From an uncultured Prevotellaceae bacterium (lineage in GTDB: Bacteria > Bacteroidota > Bacteroidia > Bacteroidales > Bacteroidaceae): 64,000 nucleotides of DNA. The position numbers and the translations under genes were made by a program. How positions within the stretch are numbered: the first letter of the stretch is position 1; every line of letters starts with the position of its first letter. Location: positions 62,001 to 126,000 of the forward strand of contig CAMHNI010000005.1 in assembly GCA_946186505.1 (NCBI GenBank), in the 5' to 3' direction. The notes under the pieces are model-generated. The model was not told where the DNA came from. It did not search any database and saw nothing but the letters and a program-made list of their open reading frames with translations. Below, piece after piece: positions 22,430-32,020 of this stretch.

Positions 22430-25360
22430 TTAATCCCTAAGGGAGTTCTTCTTCGGCATCTTCTGCCAGGTGTACGTCAGGTGGAGCATCACGTAACGGG
22501 GCAGGGTGTTGCGAATGGTTTCGGTGCGACCTTGACCGTTGATAAAGAGAAAAGTTGATGACAATTGATGGAGGATGTCGAAGCCTTCGAGGCGGGCGAC
22601 GAGGGAGCCGGCGGCGCGCTTGCCGAAGGGATTGGGGAAGGAACGGGAGAGGCTGGCGTTCCATACGAGGTCGTTGCGGTTCATCGACTCATCGCCATAG
22701 CCTCGGCGGGAGTACATCTTTAGGTCGGTGGCGAGGCCGAAGCCTTGCAACCAACGGGGTGCGTGGCTCTCGGTGTCACGCTTCACGTTGTAGTTGGCGG
22801 TGAGGCCGTACTGGAAGTTAACGGCGTTGATGGGGGTGATGGTGCCTTCGCGGTTGTCAGTGTGGCGGTATTCGATGTAGGTGGGCAGGCCGAGGGTGAG
22901 GTTGCCTATGGTATAGTTGAGTGTGAGGCGGTTCTCAAGATAGTAGTTATTGACATGCGACAGACCGTTCTTGCGTCCCTCTGGTAGCAAGCGAGCAGAG
23001 CTCGAGCGATTGATGTCTACGTTGCGGGTATAGTCGCCGTGTAGGTAGTTGTCGAGCATCAGGCGGCGTTGCTTGTCGAGGGGCATACCAAAGAAATCGA
23101 AGAAATAGGTCTGCCAGTTGCCTTCGACATTCTCGGGGCGATAGGTGGTGATGCCCGTCGTCTGGTCGTAGGTTTGGCCTTGCGATACCTGATGACGGAA
23201 GAAACGAAGACCGCCGCCGATGCGGTGGGAGATGCGCTTCTCGCGCCAGTTGCGGTTCAAGCCGAACTGTATGCGGTGGTTGGTGGCGCCACGCAGGTCG
23301 GGATTGCCGTAGCGACGGACGAGCGGGTTCTCGTTGTTGAGGATATTCACTTGCTGGAAGAGGTCGGGCGTCTGGAACTCGATGCCGTAAAAGAGGTCGA
23401 AGGAGCGTGCCCAGTTGTCTGCCGCCCATTGCAAGTGGAGTTCGGGCGACATAGTCCAACAGTGCTGCACGAGCGAGGTGTCAACGTAAGCACTTCGGTA
23501 TTCAAGGCGCTCGTTGACATTGTAGAAGTGCATCTGGTAATACACCTGGAAGTACTTGCCATCCTGTTCGTAGGTGTAGCCGGGGGTGATGGCCAGTCGG
23601 TTTTCCAAACGACGGTGCGTGCGGTCGTAGGCGTTCTGCAGGTCGAGGGTGTCGGCCAGAAAGACATCGTTGGTGTTGTTGCGCTCGCGGAAGAGGAAGC
23701 GATATTCGGTATTGAGCCACAAGCCGTTGAGCCACGTGATGCGGTAGTTTGGGGCGATGGAAAAGTTGGTTTCGCTGGAGGGGGTGGATGAGCGACGGTT
23801 GAGCGTAGTGGGCTGCGGCAACGTCGCTGCATAGCGAATCTGCTGTTCCGAGGTGCTGTTGCTGCGGCCTCGGTTGTAGGAGGCGTCGAGGTCTACGCCC
23901 ATATTGTCGCCCGAGGCCAGTTTGTAGTTCAGAATGTTGTTGGTCAACAGCAAAAGATCGTTGCCGTCGCTCTTAGACTGTTGCAGGTTGCTGTTGACGA
24001 GTGCCTGCTGCATATCGGTGCTGAGCGACGAGGCAAAGACGCTGTCGAGGATGGTGGGTGTTGCGCCGAAGCGGGCAGGGTCGTTGCGGAATTGCGCCGA
24101 GCGGCTGAGGCTGTTGTTTTCAGTGTCGTTATATTGCAGATACGACCAAGAATAGAGGAAGAAGGGTTTCTTCAGCTGGAACTCGTTGGTGACATTGGCA
24201 CTGACGTTGCGGTTGCGGGTGTTGTTCGTCTGGCGGTTGAAGGTCGAAGGAACGTCGGTGTGGAACTGCTCGGCGTTGGTCTGTGTTTCATTGGTCGTAC
24301 GCTGCCACCCTATGGCGGCGTTCGCTTTCTCCTGCCACCGCTTGTCGCAGTCTTCTATCAGCAGGTCGGCTCCTGCCGTACGATGTTCCTGCAAGCCCTC
24401 GGGCGCATTGCTCGGCGACCAGTCGCCGTCGCCACCAGGACGGCGACTCTCGTTGACGTTGTTCGTAAGGCCGTAGATAGCTAACCGCGAGTTGTTGGTG
24501 TAGCGCAATCCGAAGAGACGGGCGAGGTAACGATCATCAATATTCTTCTCAAACGGCGAGCCTCCAGCCACCTCCGCGTTCGCCAGCCATCCTTCGTTAT
24601 ATTCCCGCTTCAGCTGCACATCCATCACGAAGCGCTTCTTGTCGTAGTTGCGTTCCAGATACTCGCTCAACTCCGTGCTCTTGTGGTAGGTCTGTACCTT
24701 CTGCACGGTGTAGGCTGGTAGGTTGTCGAGCATCACGCGGTTGTTGCCCTTGAAGAAGTCCTTGCCGTTGAGCATCAGTTCATCCACCTGTTCGCCCTGC
24801 ACCAAGATGCGACCATCGTCCTTCAGCTCTACGCCGGGCATCTGACGGACGAGTGCGTCGAGCATCGAACCTTCGGGCAAGTTGAAGGCATCGGCATTGA
24901 AGGTGATGGTATCGCCACGGTACACCATCTTGACTTTCGTGGCACGCACCACGACCTCGCCTAACTGGTGGACGTCATCAGTCATACGCGACCGCTTCTT
25001 CATGTGGTGCCACGGCGCATCGAAGTACGTGTTGCGAGCAATGTGGCGCACGTGGTAGTTAACGTAGGTGGTCACATAGTCAGGGTGCTCGGCGCGGATG
25101 ATGTACTGCTGCTCGCGAGCCGGGATATTGAAGCGGTAAGCATAATCGTCCTTGCCTTGGCTCCATTGCTTGAACACGTGCATCGTATCGACCACGGTGC
25201 TGTCCTCGCGCATCAATGTGACAAACGCATCCTTGATGCCGACACGCGTCACCGAGTTCTTGACATGCCCCCACAGGGCGATGGTTCTCTCTTTCTGTTG
25301 TGCCTCTGCTGACATAATGAGTAGGACGGCGATGAGGCTTGTGCTGATTCTTTTGGTCAT
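22430..25360 (-). CDS. SusC-like / outer-membrane beta-barrel protein with carboxypeptidase-like N-domain
   Basis: 976 residues from ATG 25360, which opens a signal peptide (MTKRISTSLIAVLLIMSAEAQ); the frame upstream is not used. An N-terminal beta-sandwich (IALWGHVKNSVTRVGIKDAF) is followed by a plug-like part (GEVVVRATKVKMVYRGDTI, LVRQMPGVELKDDGRILV, LMLNGKDFF) and a C-terminal barrel of the OMP_b-brl_3 kind. No TonB box was found, so energised transport is uncertain. It heads the GH43-GH5-SDR operon. Confidence 0.85.
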   Translation of the reverse strand: MTKRISTSLIAVLLIMSAEAQQKERTIALWGHVKNSVTRVGIKDAFVTLMREDSTVVDTMHVFKQWSQGKDDYAYRFNIPAREQQYIIRAEHPDYVTTYVNYHVRHIARNTYFDAPWHHMKKRSRMTDDVHQLGEVVVRATKVKMVYRGDTITFNADAFNLPEGSMLDALVRQMPGVELKDDGRILVQGEQVDELMLNGKDFFKGNNRVMLDNLPAYTVQKVQTYHKSTELSEYLERNYDKKRFVMDVQLKREYNEGWLANAEVAGGSPFEKNIDDRYLARLFGLRYTNNSRLAIYGLTNNVNESRRPGGDGDWSPSNAPEGLQEHRTAGADLLIEDCDKRWQEKANAAIGWQRTTNETQTNAEQFHTDVPSTFNRQTNNTRNRNVSANVTNEFQLKKPFFLYSWSYLQYNDTENNSLSRSAQFRNDPARFGATPTILDSVFASSLSTDMQQALVNSNLQQSKSDGNDLLLLTNNILNYKLASGDNMGVDLDASYNRGRSNSTSEQQIRYAATLPQPTTLNRRSSTPSSETNFSIAPNYRITWLNGLWLNTEYRFLFRERNNTNDVFLADTLDLQNAYDRTHRRLENRLAITPGYTYEQDGKYFQVYYQMHFYNVNERLEYRSAYVDTSLVQHCWTMSPELHLQWAADNWARSFDLFYGIEFQTPDLFQQVNILNNENPLVRRYGNPDLRGATNHRIQFGLNRNWREKRISHRIGGGLRFFRHQVSQGQTYDQTTGITTYRPENVEGNWQTYFFDFFGMPLDKQRRLMLDNYLHGDYTRNVDINRSSSARLLPEGRKNGLSHVNNYYLENRLTLNYTIGNLTLGLPTYIEYRHTDNREGTITPINAVNFQYGLTANYNVKRDTESHAPRWLQGFGLATDLKMYSRRGYGDESMNRNDLVWNASLSRSFPNPFGKRAAGSLVARLEGFDILHQLSSTFLFINGQGRTETIRNTLPRYVMLHLTYTWQKMPKKNSLRD

Positions 25361-25459
25361 AGCAAATATTATTTGATGTTTGGAAACAGGAGGGTGCTTC
25401 ACAGCGGCCTCCTGGGGTCCCGGGTACTACTCGTTTTTTACTACTAACTTTACTAAACG

Positions 25460-25552
25460 TTATTTTATATACCACTTGAGTCGGAAGGTAAAAGGAATGC
25501 TGTATTGACAGGGCACAGGCCTGGCTGCCCATTGCCATTTCGGTACAGGAAA
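25460..25552 (-). pseudogene. C-terminal fragment of a TonB-domain protein
   Basis: In the frame of the M56 gene but after its stop and two more stops, 30 codons read FPVPKWQWAARPVPCQYSIP then FTFRLKWYIK. The pattern PKW...PV..QY.IPF.FRL is that of the last two strands of TonB C-terminal domains, which in Bacteroidetes are often fused to or adjacent to M56 peptidases. No start or body remains. Confidence 0.5.
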
Positions 25553-25585
25553 TTAAAGGTTCTTGTTTTGAATTGTTTACTTAGC

Positions 25586-27301
25586 TCAACCGGAGTGTCC
25601 GTGCGTCATCGGTGCCGTAAGTATGCGCTTCAGTTCGGCAGGCATTTCGATGCGTTGGAAGGTATGGGGCGTGGCGGTCTCATTTGTCGCCTTGCGTACC
25701 ACCAGATGGTCGACATCGGGCATGGAGTACACCAACGGTTCCATATATCCCAATTGAAGATAATCACCTATCTCTTTCAGGATGCCGCTATAGCCGCTGC
25801 CTGCGGCACGGAAGGCCTCGGGCTCCTGTCGGTGATAGTAGAGGCTGAGGAAGAGGCTGTCGCTGATGAGCAGATATTCTTTGCTATCATCGCCTTTTAC
25901 CGTTTGGGTCAGATTCAACCACACACCGTCGAACTTCCCGCCGTGTGCTTTGTCAGCTTGGCGGAGCGCATCAAACAGTTCCAGCAGCTCTTCGTCGACA
26001 GGGATGCGGCTCCACTGGTCGGTAATCTCCGGTCCCTGCGGCATCGCGTTCTGGTAGGGTTGGCGTGTCCACTGGTTCTGGAATGTGTTATCGTCGATGA
26101 ACTCATAACGCAAGGGGTCGCCCATCGCATCGACCAGCGTGTCGCCCCGCAACCGCATCTCTTCCGTGGAATAGGAGAAATCGAGCGTCTTGCCGTTGCG
26201 GGCACGGTAGCAAATAGTGAGGAACGTGTCGTAGTTGTAGAAGGCAATCTGCTTGCCGAAGGGATAAAGTTCCGTATCGCTGTCGGTGTTCCTCGTGAAA
26301 TCCATCTTCCACCAGCCCATCAGCGGGTGCTCCTTCACCTTTTCATTGTTCTTGCAGGCCGTGACGACCGCCGCCGACAGCACCGCCAAGGCCAGCACCA
26401 CCGATAGGAGGGCGCGGCGCACGCTGCCCCTCAGGTTGATGTCGCTGTCCATAAACGCAATGCGCTTCGTGACGGGGTTGCGGCCAAAAGCTGAGAGAAT
26501 CCAGACGGGACCACCACTCTGCATTGTTGCCCGTAGCAGCGAGTATTGATAGGCCTTGCGGTCGATGCCCTGACGAATTACGTCGCCATCGACCTGCAGT
26601 TCCTGTTGCAGATGCAGTTCACGATACAGCACCCAACAGAAAGGATTGTACCAATTGACTGCCACCAGCACCCAACACACACATAGCCAAAGGAAATGGC
26701 GGTGCCGGACGTGGGCCACCTCGTGTAAAGTCATAAATTGGCGCATCTCGTCGTCGAACATACGGGGTACGAACACACTCCGCCCGAACGAAAAAGCTTG
26801 GGTGCCATCGACAGCAAAGAGCTTTGCCCCGCTGGCATGGCTTATAACCTCCTGATTCCGTCTCAAGCGGTATAGGCGTACCAACTGCCAAGACTGGCTG
26901 AGTAGTACAACAGCAACGCCGACCACCCATAGCCATCCGACCATCCGCGATACATCAATCAGGAAAGGTTTTACGGTAGGACTGTCGTCAGCCACAATAT
27001 CCTTGGTTTTCACCTTCAGCTGCTGCGACGACGTGGCTTCTTCTGTTGTGTTGCCCACTGCCTCGACGGGGTTCAATATGGTCTCCTCAGATTGCATCAC
27101 CTCGACGGCGGTATCAAGATCCACCCAGCGCACAGGCGTCACTAATGAGCAAACCGTGATGACCACCATCGCCGTAAAGATGAAGCCGATGGCCCAGCGG
27201 GCAGCACACTTCAGCCTAACCACACCAAAGAAGATGAGCGTCAACAACGCACCCACCGCGATGGCAGCCAAGGGATAAAGTCCTGTTTCAAGCGTATACA
27301 T
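25586..27301 (-). CDS. BlaR1-like M56 membrane metallopeptidase
   Basis: 571 residues from ATG 27301 (after the BlaI stop). Three N-terminal membrane helices, a fourth near 121-140, and the zinc motif HEVAH at 193-197 in a region typical of M56 (HEVAHVRHRHFLWL, then ELQVDGDVI). A helix at about 318-342 leads to a periplasmic C-terminal part with two lipocalin-like repeats (GWWKMDFTRN... and FDGVWLNLTQ...), resembling DUF4488. M56 proteins cleave and inactivate BlaI-type repressors when an extracellular signal binds. The gene directly follows blaI-like. A broken TonB tail lies just beyond its stop. Confidence 0.86.
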   Translation of the reverse strand: MYTLETGLYPLAAIAVGALLTLIFFGVVRLKCAARWAIGFIFTAMVVITVCSLVTPVRWVDLDTAVEVMQSEETILNPVEAVGNTTEEATSSQQLKVKTKDIVADDSPTVKPFLIDVSRMVGWLWVVGVAVVLLSQSWQLVRLYRLRRNQEVISHASGAKLFAVDGTQAFSFGRSVFVPRMFDDEMRQFMTLHEVAHVRHRHFLWLCVCWVLVAVNWYNPFCWVLYRELHLQQELQVDGDVIRQGIDRKAYQYSLLRATMQSGGPVWILSAFGRNPVTKRIAFMDSDINLRGSVRRALLSVVLALAVLSAAVVTACKNNEKVKEHPLMGWWKMDFTRNTDSDTELYPFGKQIAFYNYDTFLTICYRARNGKTLDFSYSTEEMRLRGDTLVDAMGDPLRYEFIDDNTFQNQWTRQPYQNAMPQGPEITDQWSRIPVDEELLELFDALRQADKAHGGKFDGVWLNLTQTVKGDDSKEYLLISDSLFLSLYYHRQEPEAFRAAGSGYSGILKEIGDYLQLGYMEPLVYSMPDVDHLVVRKATNETATPHTFQRIEMPAELKRILTAPMTHGHSG

Positions 27302-27320
27302 AAGCGTTGGGGATTGAAGG

Positions 27321-27698
27321 TTAGGAATTCTTCTTCTCGATGATGCGGAGAATTTCGCTGATGTCATCATCGGTTAGCTTCTCTTCTTTGGCGAAGAACG
27401 ACACCAACGAAGTGAACGAACCGCCGAAGAACGTCTGCTTCACCTCATTCATATACGTACGCGTGTAGTCCTCACGGCTGACAAGTGCCTTGAAGAGTTG
27501 GCCTTTCCCCACCTTCTCGGCAATGATGAATCCCTTGTCCTTCAGAATCTTCAGGAATGTCAGCAGTGTTGTCAGAGCCGGTTTCGGTTCTGGCATTCGT
27601 TCCATAATCTCTGCCGAGCGCCCCTGCCCTTCAGGTAGGCTCCACAGTACGTTCATTACCTGTGTCTCGGCCTTGGTCAACTGTTTCTTCTCTTTCAT
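27321..27698 (-). CDS. BlaI/MecI/CopY-family repressor
   Basis: 125 residues with the winged-helix of the Penicillinase_R family (TKAETQVMNVLWSLPEG, TTLLTFLKILKDKGFI) and a helical dimerisation tail. It is 20 bp upstream of the M56 peptidase, the classical repressor/protease pair. Its own promoter carries three operator-like sites, so autorepression is very likely. The signal is unknown; such Bacteroidetes pairs are not restricted to beta-lactams. Confidence 0.92.
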   Translation of the reverse strand: MKEKKQLTKAETQVMNVLWSLPEGQGRSAEIMERMPEPKPALTTLLTFLKILKDKGFIIAEKVGKGQLFKALVSREDYTRTYMNEVKQTFFGGSFTSLVSFFAKEEKLTDDDISEILRIIEKKNS

Positions 27699-27701
27699 TG
27701 T

Positions 27702-27780
27702 TCTAAAGTTTTAGAGTTTCTGGCGGCAAAGATACTCTAAAACTTTAGAACTTCCAAGTAATTCGCTCTAAAAGTTTAGA
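27702..27780. promoter_or_regulatory. blaI-like promoter with three operator copies
   Basis: TCTAAAGTTTTAGA (27702-27715), TCTAAAACTTTAGA (27736-27749) and TCTAAAAGTTTAGA (27767-27780) are the same 14-bp dyad TCTAAA-n2-TTTAGA-like. The minus-strand -7 box TATCTTTGC (27726-27734) sits between the first two. One dyad therefore covers the start region, one abuts the -7 box and one lies near -35/-45. Confidence 0.82.
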
Positions 27781-27817
27781 ACTTTAACAATCTTTAAGGG
27801 CTGCAGCAAGACATGAG

Positions 27818-27850
27818 TCACTTCCTGACAATCACGCTGCCACTGGCCTG
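27818..27850 (-). pseudogene. 3' relic of an SDR gene
   Basis: Eleven codons, QASGSVIVRK and stop, identical in translation to the end of the SDR at 19413-20168 and nearly identical in bases. It starts 2 bp after the Fe-ADH stop. A second SDR copy once followed this ADH and was deleted except for its tail. Confidence 0.6.
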
Positions 27851-27852
27851 AC

Positions 27853-29037
27853 TTAACCACGGGCCATACGGTAGATGGCCTCCATATCCTCAGCCTTCAA
27901 TACCTTCAGGCAACCGACGGTGCGCTGGTAGTCGCGACTGCACTTGCGCGTCATTTCGCGGATTTCCTCGTCGGTGACGTCCTTGCCGATAAGTTCCTTG
28001 ATGTTAATGGGCATACCGATGGCATGATAGAAGCGCTCCATCGCCTCGATACCCTTCAAGGCGGTGCCCTCAGGGTCAGTGAAATCGTTCGGCACATCCA
28101 TCACGTTGACGGCGAAACGGACGAAGCGGCGCAGGTTTTCGTGCATGGTATAGCGTGCCCAACTGGGCCAGATGGCGGCGAGACCGGCACCGTGGGTGAC
28201 ATCGAACATACCGCTGAGTTCGTGCTCCAACTGGTGGGTGGCCCAGTCGTCGGCCACGCCGCAGCCCGTCAGTCCGTTGTGCATCAACGAGCCGCCCCAC
28301 ATAATCTGGGCACGATAGCGATAGTCCTCAGGATTCTTCAGCACGGCAAACACCGCGTTCTTGATGCTCCGCAACATGGCCTCGGCCACGTCGGTAGTAA
28401 AATCCATGTCGTCGTCCTTCGTGAAGTAACGCTCCATCGTGTGCATCATCATATCGGTCACGCCGGCTGCCGTCTGGTAGGGCGGCAAGGTAAAGTTGCG
28501 ACGGGGATTCATAATGGCAAACTTGGGTCGCGACAGATTGTTCGAGTAGCCGAGCTTCACGTCACCGTTCTCATTGGTAATGACCGACGACTCGCTCATC
28601 TCGCTGCCGGCGGCGGGGATGGTCAGCACGCAAGCCACAGGCAGCATCCGCGTCGGTGTAGCCTTGCCGAGATAAAAATCCCACACATTGCCCTCGTAGG
28701 GCACACCGTAGCCGATGCACTTCGCCGAGTCGATGACGCTGCCGCCACCAACGGCGAGAAGGAAGTCAACACCCTCCTTCCGACACAGTTCTATGCCCTG
28801 CTGGGCCAATGACAAACGGGGGTTGGGCACTACACCGCCCAGGGTGACATACTCCACCCCACCCTCGCGGAGCAGCGTGCATATCTTATCAAGCAGTCCC
28901 GACTTGACGGCACTCTGACCGCCATAGTGTACCAGCACCTTCGTGCCACCATATTTCTTCACGAGAGCAGCCACCTGCTCCTCCGACTGTTCACCGAACA
29001 CCACTTCGGTCGGCGCATAAAACATAAAGTCTTTCAT
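27853..29037 (-). CDS. Iron-containing alcohol dehydrogenase (YqhD/BdhA type)
   Basis: 394 residues of the group III Fe-ADH family, butanol-dehydrogenase-like subgroup. Cofactor motif GGGS at 97-100 with VIDSAK; metal ligands Asp195 and His199 in TDMMMHTMERY, a further His in HQLEHELSGMF (268-278), and His282 in DVTHGAG. It likely reduces aldehydes with NAD(P)H. It is the last gene of the LacI-epimerase-GH43-barrel series. A shortened copy of its own 5' part lies at 34098-34346. Confidence 0.92.
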   Translation of the reverse strand: MKDFMFYAPTEVVFGEQSEEQVAALVKKYGGTKVLVHYGGQSAVKSGLLDKICTLLREGGVEYVTLGGVVPNPRLSLAQQGIELCRKEGVDFLLAVGGGSVIDSAKCIGYGVPYEGNVWDFYLGKATPTRMLPVACVLTIPAAGSEMSESSVITNENGDVKLGYSNNLSRPKFAIMNPRRNFTLPPYQTAAGVTDMMMHTMERYFTKDDDMDFTTDVAEAMLRSIKNAVFAVLKNPEDYRYRAQIMWGGSLMHNGLTGCGVADDWATHQLEHELSGMFDVTHGAGLAAIWPSWARYTMHENLRRFVRFAVNVMDVPNDFTDPEGTALKGIEAMERFYHAIGMPINIKELIGKDVTDEEIREMTRKCSRDYQRTVGCLKVLKAEDMEAIYRMARG

Positions 29038-29074
29038 ATTCTAATAGTATTTATAGTTTTAAGATGACAATTGC

Positions 29075-31993
29075 CTAACGACGTCCGCCCCCGCTGCGCC
29101 GGTCGTTGTTGCCCCACTTCTTGTCGTAGCGTCCCTCGGTGTCGACTTTGCCGCCGAACATATTGAGACGATAGCGCACGTGGAGCATGGCGTAGCTGTT
29201 GATGCTATTGTAACGGGTGTCGCTACGACCGGTGGCATTGACCCAGCGCTCGTAGTTGCTCTGCTGCCCCAGGAGGTCGTAGAAGTTGAGGGCCACGGTG
29301 AGCGTCTTGCTCTTGAGGAACGTCTTCGACACCTGACCGTTCCAAATCAGCTCGTTGGTGTTCGACGACGGGTCGTTGTAGCCGCGACGGCTATTCTCGT
29401 GCAGGTTGGTCATCACCTCAAAGCCGAGAGGCAGGCGCAGCATAATCTGACCGCCGTAGCTGAAGCGCCACGTGTCGAGGTCGGCCGAGGGCTGCAGCTC
29501 GTTGCGCGAGTGCTGGTAGTTGACGTTACCGTCGAGCATCACCTCGAGCCAGTCGTTGCGGTAGGTACCGTTCAGGCGCTGGTTCACGGTGGTTGAGCGG
29601 GTATAGTTCTTCACGGCGTCAGCCTGGTACTGAGACACATAGCTCACATAGTTATTATAGCGCAGACGGGTGTCGGAGCCAATGTTCCAGTGGGCGGCAG
29701 AGTCGAGCGCCGTATTGAAGTTAAAGCCACCGTCGGCATTCCAGTTGCCGTTGATGTTCTCGGGCCGCGAGGTGCTGCCGCCGGTTTCGGGGTTGTAGCG
29801 CACAAGGTTCGAGATGGAGTTGCGGATATGACGGTAGTTGGCATAGAGCACAATGCTTCGCTTGTACTTGACAATATAGGTATTGTAATAGACGTTCAGC
29901 GTGTTGGTGAACTGCGGCTTCAGTCCGGGATTACCCTGCGTGATGTAGAGCGGGTTCGAGTCGTCGGTAATGTCGAGCAGCTGAGTGATGTCCGGCTGCT
30001 GGGTGTCGCCGCGGTAATGGAAATAGAGGTTGCTCTGCTCACTGAACTTATAGTGGAAGTCGAGCGTAGGCGTCAGATTGGTGACGTTGCGGATGGTGTC
30101 GACATAGATGCCCCGATAGTCCTGGATGAAGTTCGAGCGCTGCGGCTGCACCAGGAATCCCACGTTATAGTCGTACTCCTCCTGGTAGTGGCGCAGGGTG
30201 AGTCGGATGTTGTGGGTGTAGTTCTTGTATTCGGAGTAGCGGCTCAGACTCTTGTCGATAAACGAGGAGAGCGGCGTGAGTTGCGAGGCGAGCGGGTTGG
30301 CATCGCCAATCCAGGGGTCCCACTCACGGTACTCGGGGGCGATACCCGTAAAGGGGTTCTGCGACAGGTGACTGAAGTCGTAAGTCTGGCGGTCGCTCTT
30401 GTTCTGGTTGTAGCGCAGTTCGTAGTTAGCCTGCAGATGGGCACCCTTCCAGAGCGGCTCACTGTAGGTGGCACTCAACACATAGCCGCTGTTGTCCGAC
30501 GGGGTGGTGTTATAGCGGGCGGTGAAATAGGTGGAGTCCTGACCGGCCTGGTCCTTCACACGGTGCAGGTGTACCTCGTTGTTCGACACACTGCGGTTGT
30601 CGTTGTCGCCCATCGAACCTTCCAAGCGCAGGGTGATATTGCGCCCCCTTGGGTTCAGGCGGCGATAGAGCTGCAGCATGGCCCAGGCGTTCTTGTTCTC
30701 ACCGTAGCTGAGGTTCGCACTCTGGTTATGGTTGACCATATACGGGGACAACACCGAAGAGGTCAAAGAGGCCAATGGGTCGTCCACATAGAGATAGGGG
30801 TCGGCGCTGAACGTGGCCGACATTGAGGTGCCCGTACCGTCGTTGGTGCCCGTGCTGCCGTTGGCGCGCAGCAGGATGTTGGTCAGCGTGTCGGGTTTCC
30901 ACTCAAAGCGCAGGTTGGCACGCCAGTTGTTGCTGCGCGACAGGTTCTTCGAACGACTGTTCGAGAACGTGCGCGACGTCTCGCTGTAGAAGTTCTCGCT
31001 GGCGTTCTCGTTCTGGTTGTCGCCGTCGCGGTGGTTCCAGCGCAGCGAGAAGTCGGTCTTCAGCTTATTGCCGTCGTCGTAGTTCAGGTTGAGACCCGCC
31101 ACCTTGTTGGCGTTCAGGCCGCGACGGTTCCACCAGCCGGCGTTCTCGTCCTTGTTGTTCATATTGCCCATCACCATCAGGCGCATCTTGTCGGTAAAGC
31201 TACTACCCATGCCACGCGAGGCATAGCGGTGCTCGGTACCGCCGGCAAGGTCAAGATTAGTCATGTAGCCGCGGTTCATACCTTTCTTAATGGTGAAGTC
31301 GAGCACGGTCTCCTTGTTGCCGTCCTCAATGCCGGTAATACGGGCCTGATCGCTCTGCTGGTCGTAGAACTTCACGTTCTGGATGATGTTCACAGGCAGG
31401 TTCTTCAGTGCCGTCTCAATGTCGCCGAGCATAAACTCCTTACCGTCGAGCAGTATCTTCTTCACCTGTTTGCCGTTCATGGTGATGTTGCCGTCCTCGT
31501 CGACCTCGGCTCCCGGCATTCGCTTGATCAGCTCCTCAATGGCCGAGCCCTCGGGCGTTCGGTAGGCTTCGGGATTGAACATCAGCGTGTCCTTGCGCAC
31601 GATGACCTGGGCGGCGCGCCCCGTCACCACGGCCTCCTTCAGCATAATCGCCTCGGGCGACATCATCAGGTATCCAATCTCATAGCTACGGTTGTTGCGC
31701 AGCGTCACTTCGCGCTGAATCGGCTGAAAGCCAACCGACGAAATCTTCAGCCGGTAAACGCCGTTTGTCGGCGCTTCTACAGAGAAATTGCCTCGCACGT
31801 CGGTCACCGTGCCGCCTACGAATGTGCTGTCCTTCGCACGGAACAGTTGTACTGTGGCCTGGGCCATCGGCTCTTTCAGTTCCGAATCCTGAACGTTTCC
31901 ACTTATCGTCAGCCGTCGGTCATTGTCGTTATCCTGCGCCTGTACGCAGAGCGCTGTCAGTAGCACACATAGCATTATAAAACGTTTCATCAT
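29075..31993 (-). CDS. Large outer-membrane beta-barrel protein with CarboxypepD-like N-domain
   Basis: 972 residues: signal peptide (MMKRFIMLCVLLTALCVQAQ), carboxypeptidase-regulatory-like domain (LTISGNVQDSELKEPMAQAT, then YRLKISSVGFQPIQREV), a plug region (VVTGRAAQVIVRKDTLMFNP, IEELIKRMPGAEVDEDGNIT) and a long barrel of the OMP_b-brl_3 type. It resembles the barrel at 22430-25360 in plan but differs in sequence. Gly/Arg/Asp-rich tail (RYDKKWGNNDRRSGGGRR). Function in glycan or peptide uptake is inferred from neighbouring GH43 and ADH genes. Confidence 0.85.
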   Translation of the reverse strand: MMKRFIMLCVLLTALCVQAQDNDNDRRLTISGNVQDSELKEPMAQATVQLFRAKDSTFVGGTVTDVRGNFSVEAPTNGVYRLKISSVGFQPIQREVTLRNNRSYEIGYLMMSPEAIMLKEAVVTGRAAQVIVRKDTLMFNPEAYRTPEGSAIEELIKRMPGAEVDEDGNITMNGKQVKKILLDGKEFMLGDIETALKNLPVNIIQNVKFYDQQSDQARITGIEDGNKETVLDFTIKKGMNRGYMTNLDLAGGTEHRYASRGMGSSFTDKMRLMVMGNMNNKDENAGWWNRRGLNANKVAGLNLNYDDGNKLKTDFSLRWNHRDGDNQNENASENFYSETSRTFSNSRSKNLSRSNNWRANLRFEWKPDTLTNILLRANGSTGTNDGTGTSMSATFSADPYLYVDDPLASLTSSVLSPYMVNHNQSANLSYGENKNAWAMLQLYRRLNPRGRNITLRLEGSMGDNDNRSVSNNEVHLHRVKDQAGQDSTYFTARYNTTPSDNSGYVLSATYSEPLWKGAHLQANYELRYNQNKSDRQTYDFSHLSQNPFTGIAPEYREWDPWIGDANPLASQLTPLSSFIDKSLSRYSEYKNYTHNIRLTLRHYQEEYDYNVGFLVQPQRSNFIQDYRGIYVDTIRNVTNLTPTLDFHYKFSEQSNLYFHYRGDTQQPDITQLLDITDDSNPLYITQGNPGLKPQFTNTLNVYYNTYIVKYKRSIVLYANYRHIRNSISNLVRYNPETGGSTSRPENINGNWNADGGFNFNTALDSAAHWNIGSDTRLRYNNYVSYVSQYQADAVKNYTRSTTVNQRLNGTYRNDWLEVMLDGNVNYQHSRNELQPSADLDTWRFSYGGQIMLRLPLGFEVMTNLHENSRRGYNDPSSNTNELIWNGQVSKTFLKSKTLTVALNFYDLLGQQSNYERWVNATGRSDTRYNSINSYAMLHVRYRLNMFGGKVDTEGRYDKKWGNNDRRSGGGRR

Positions 31994-32020
31994 TAGTCTT
32001 GTCTTGGTTGTATTGTTTTT

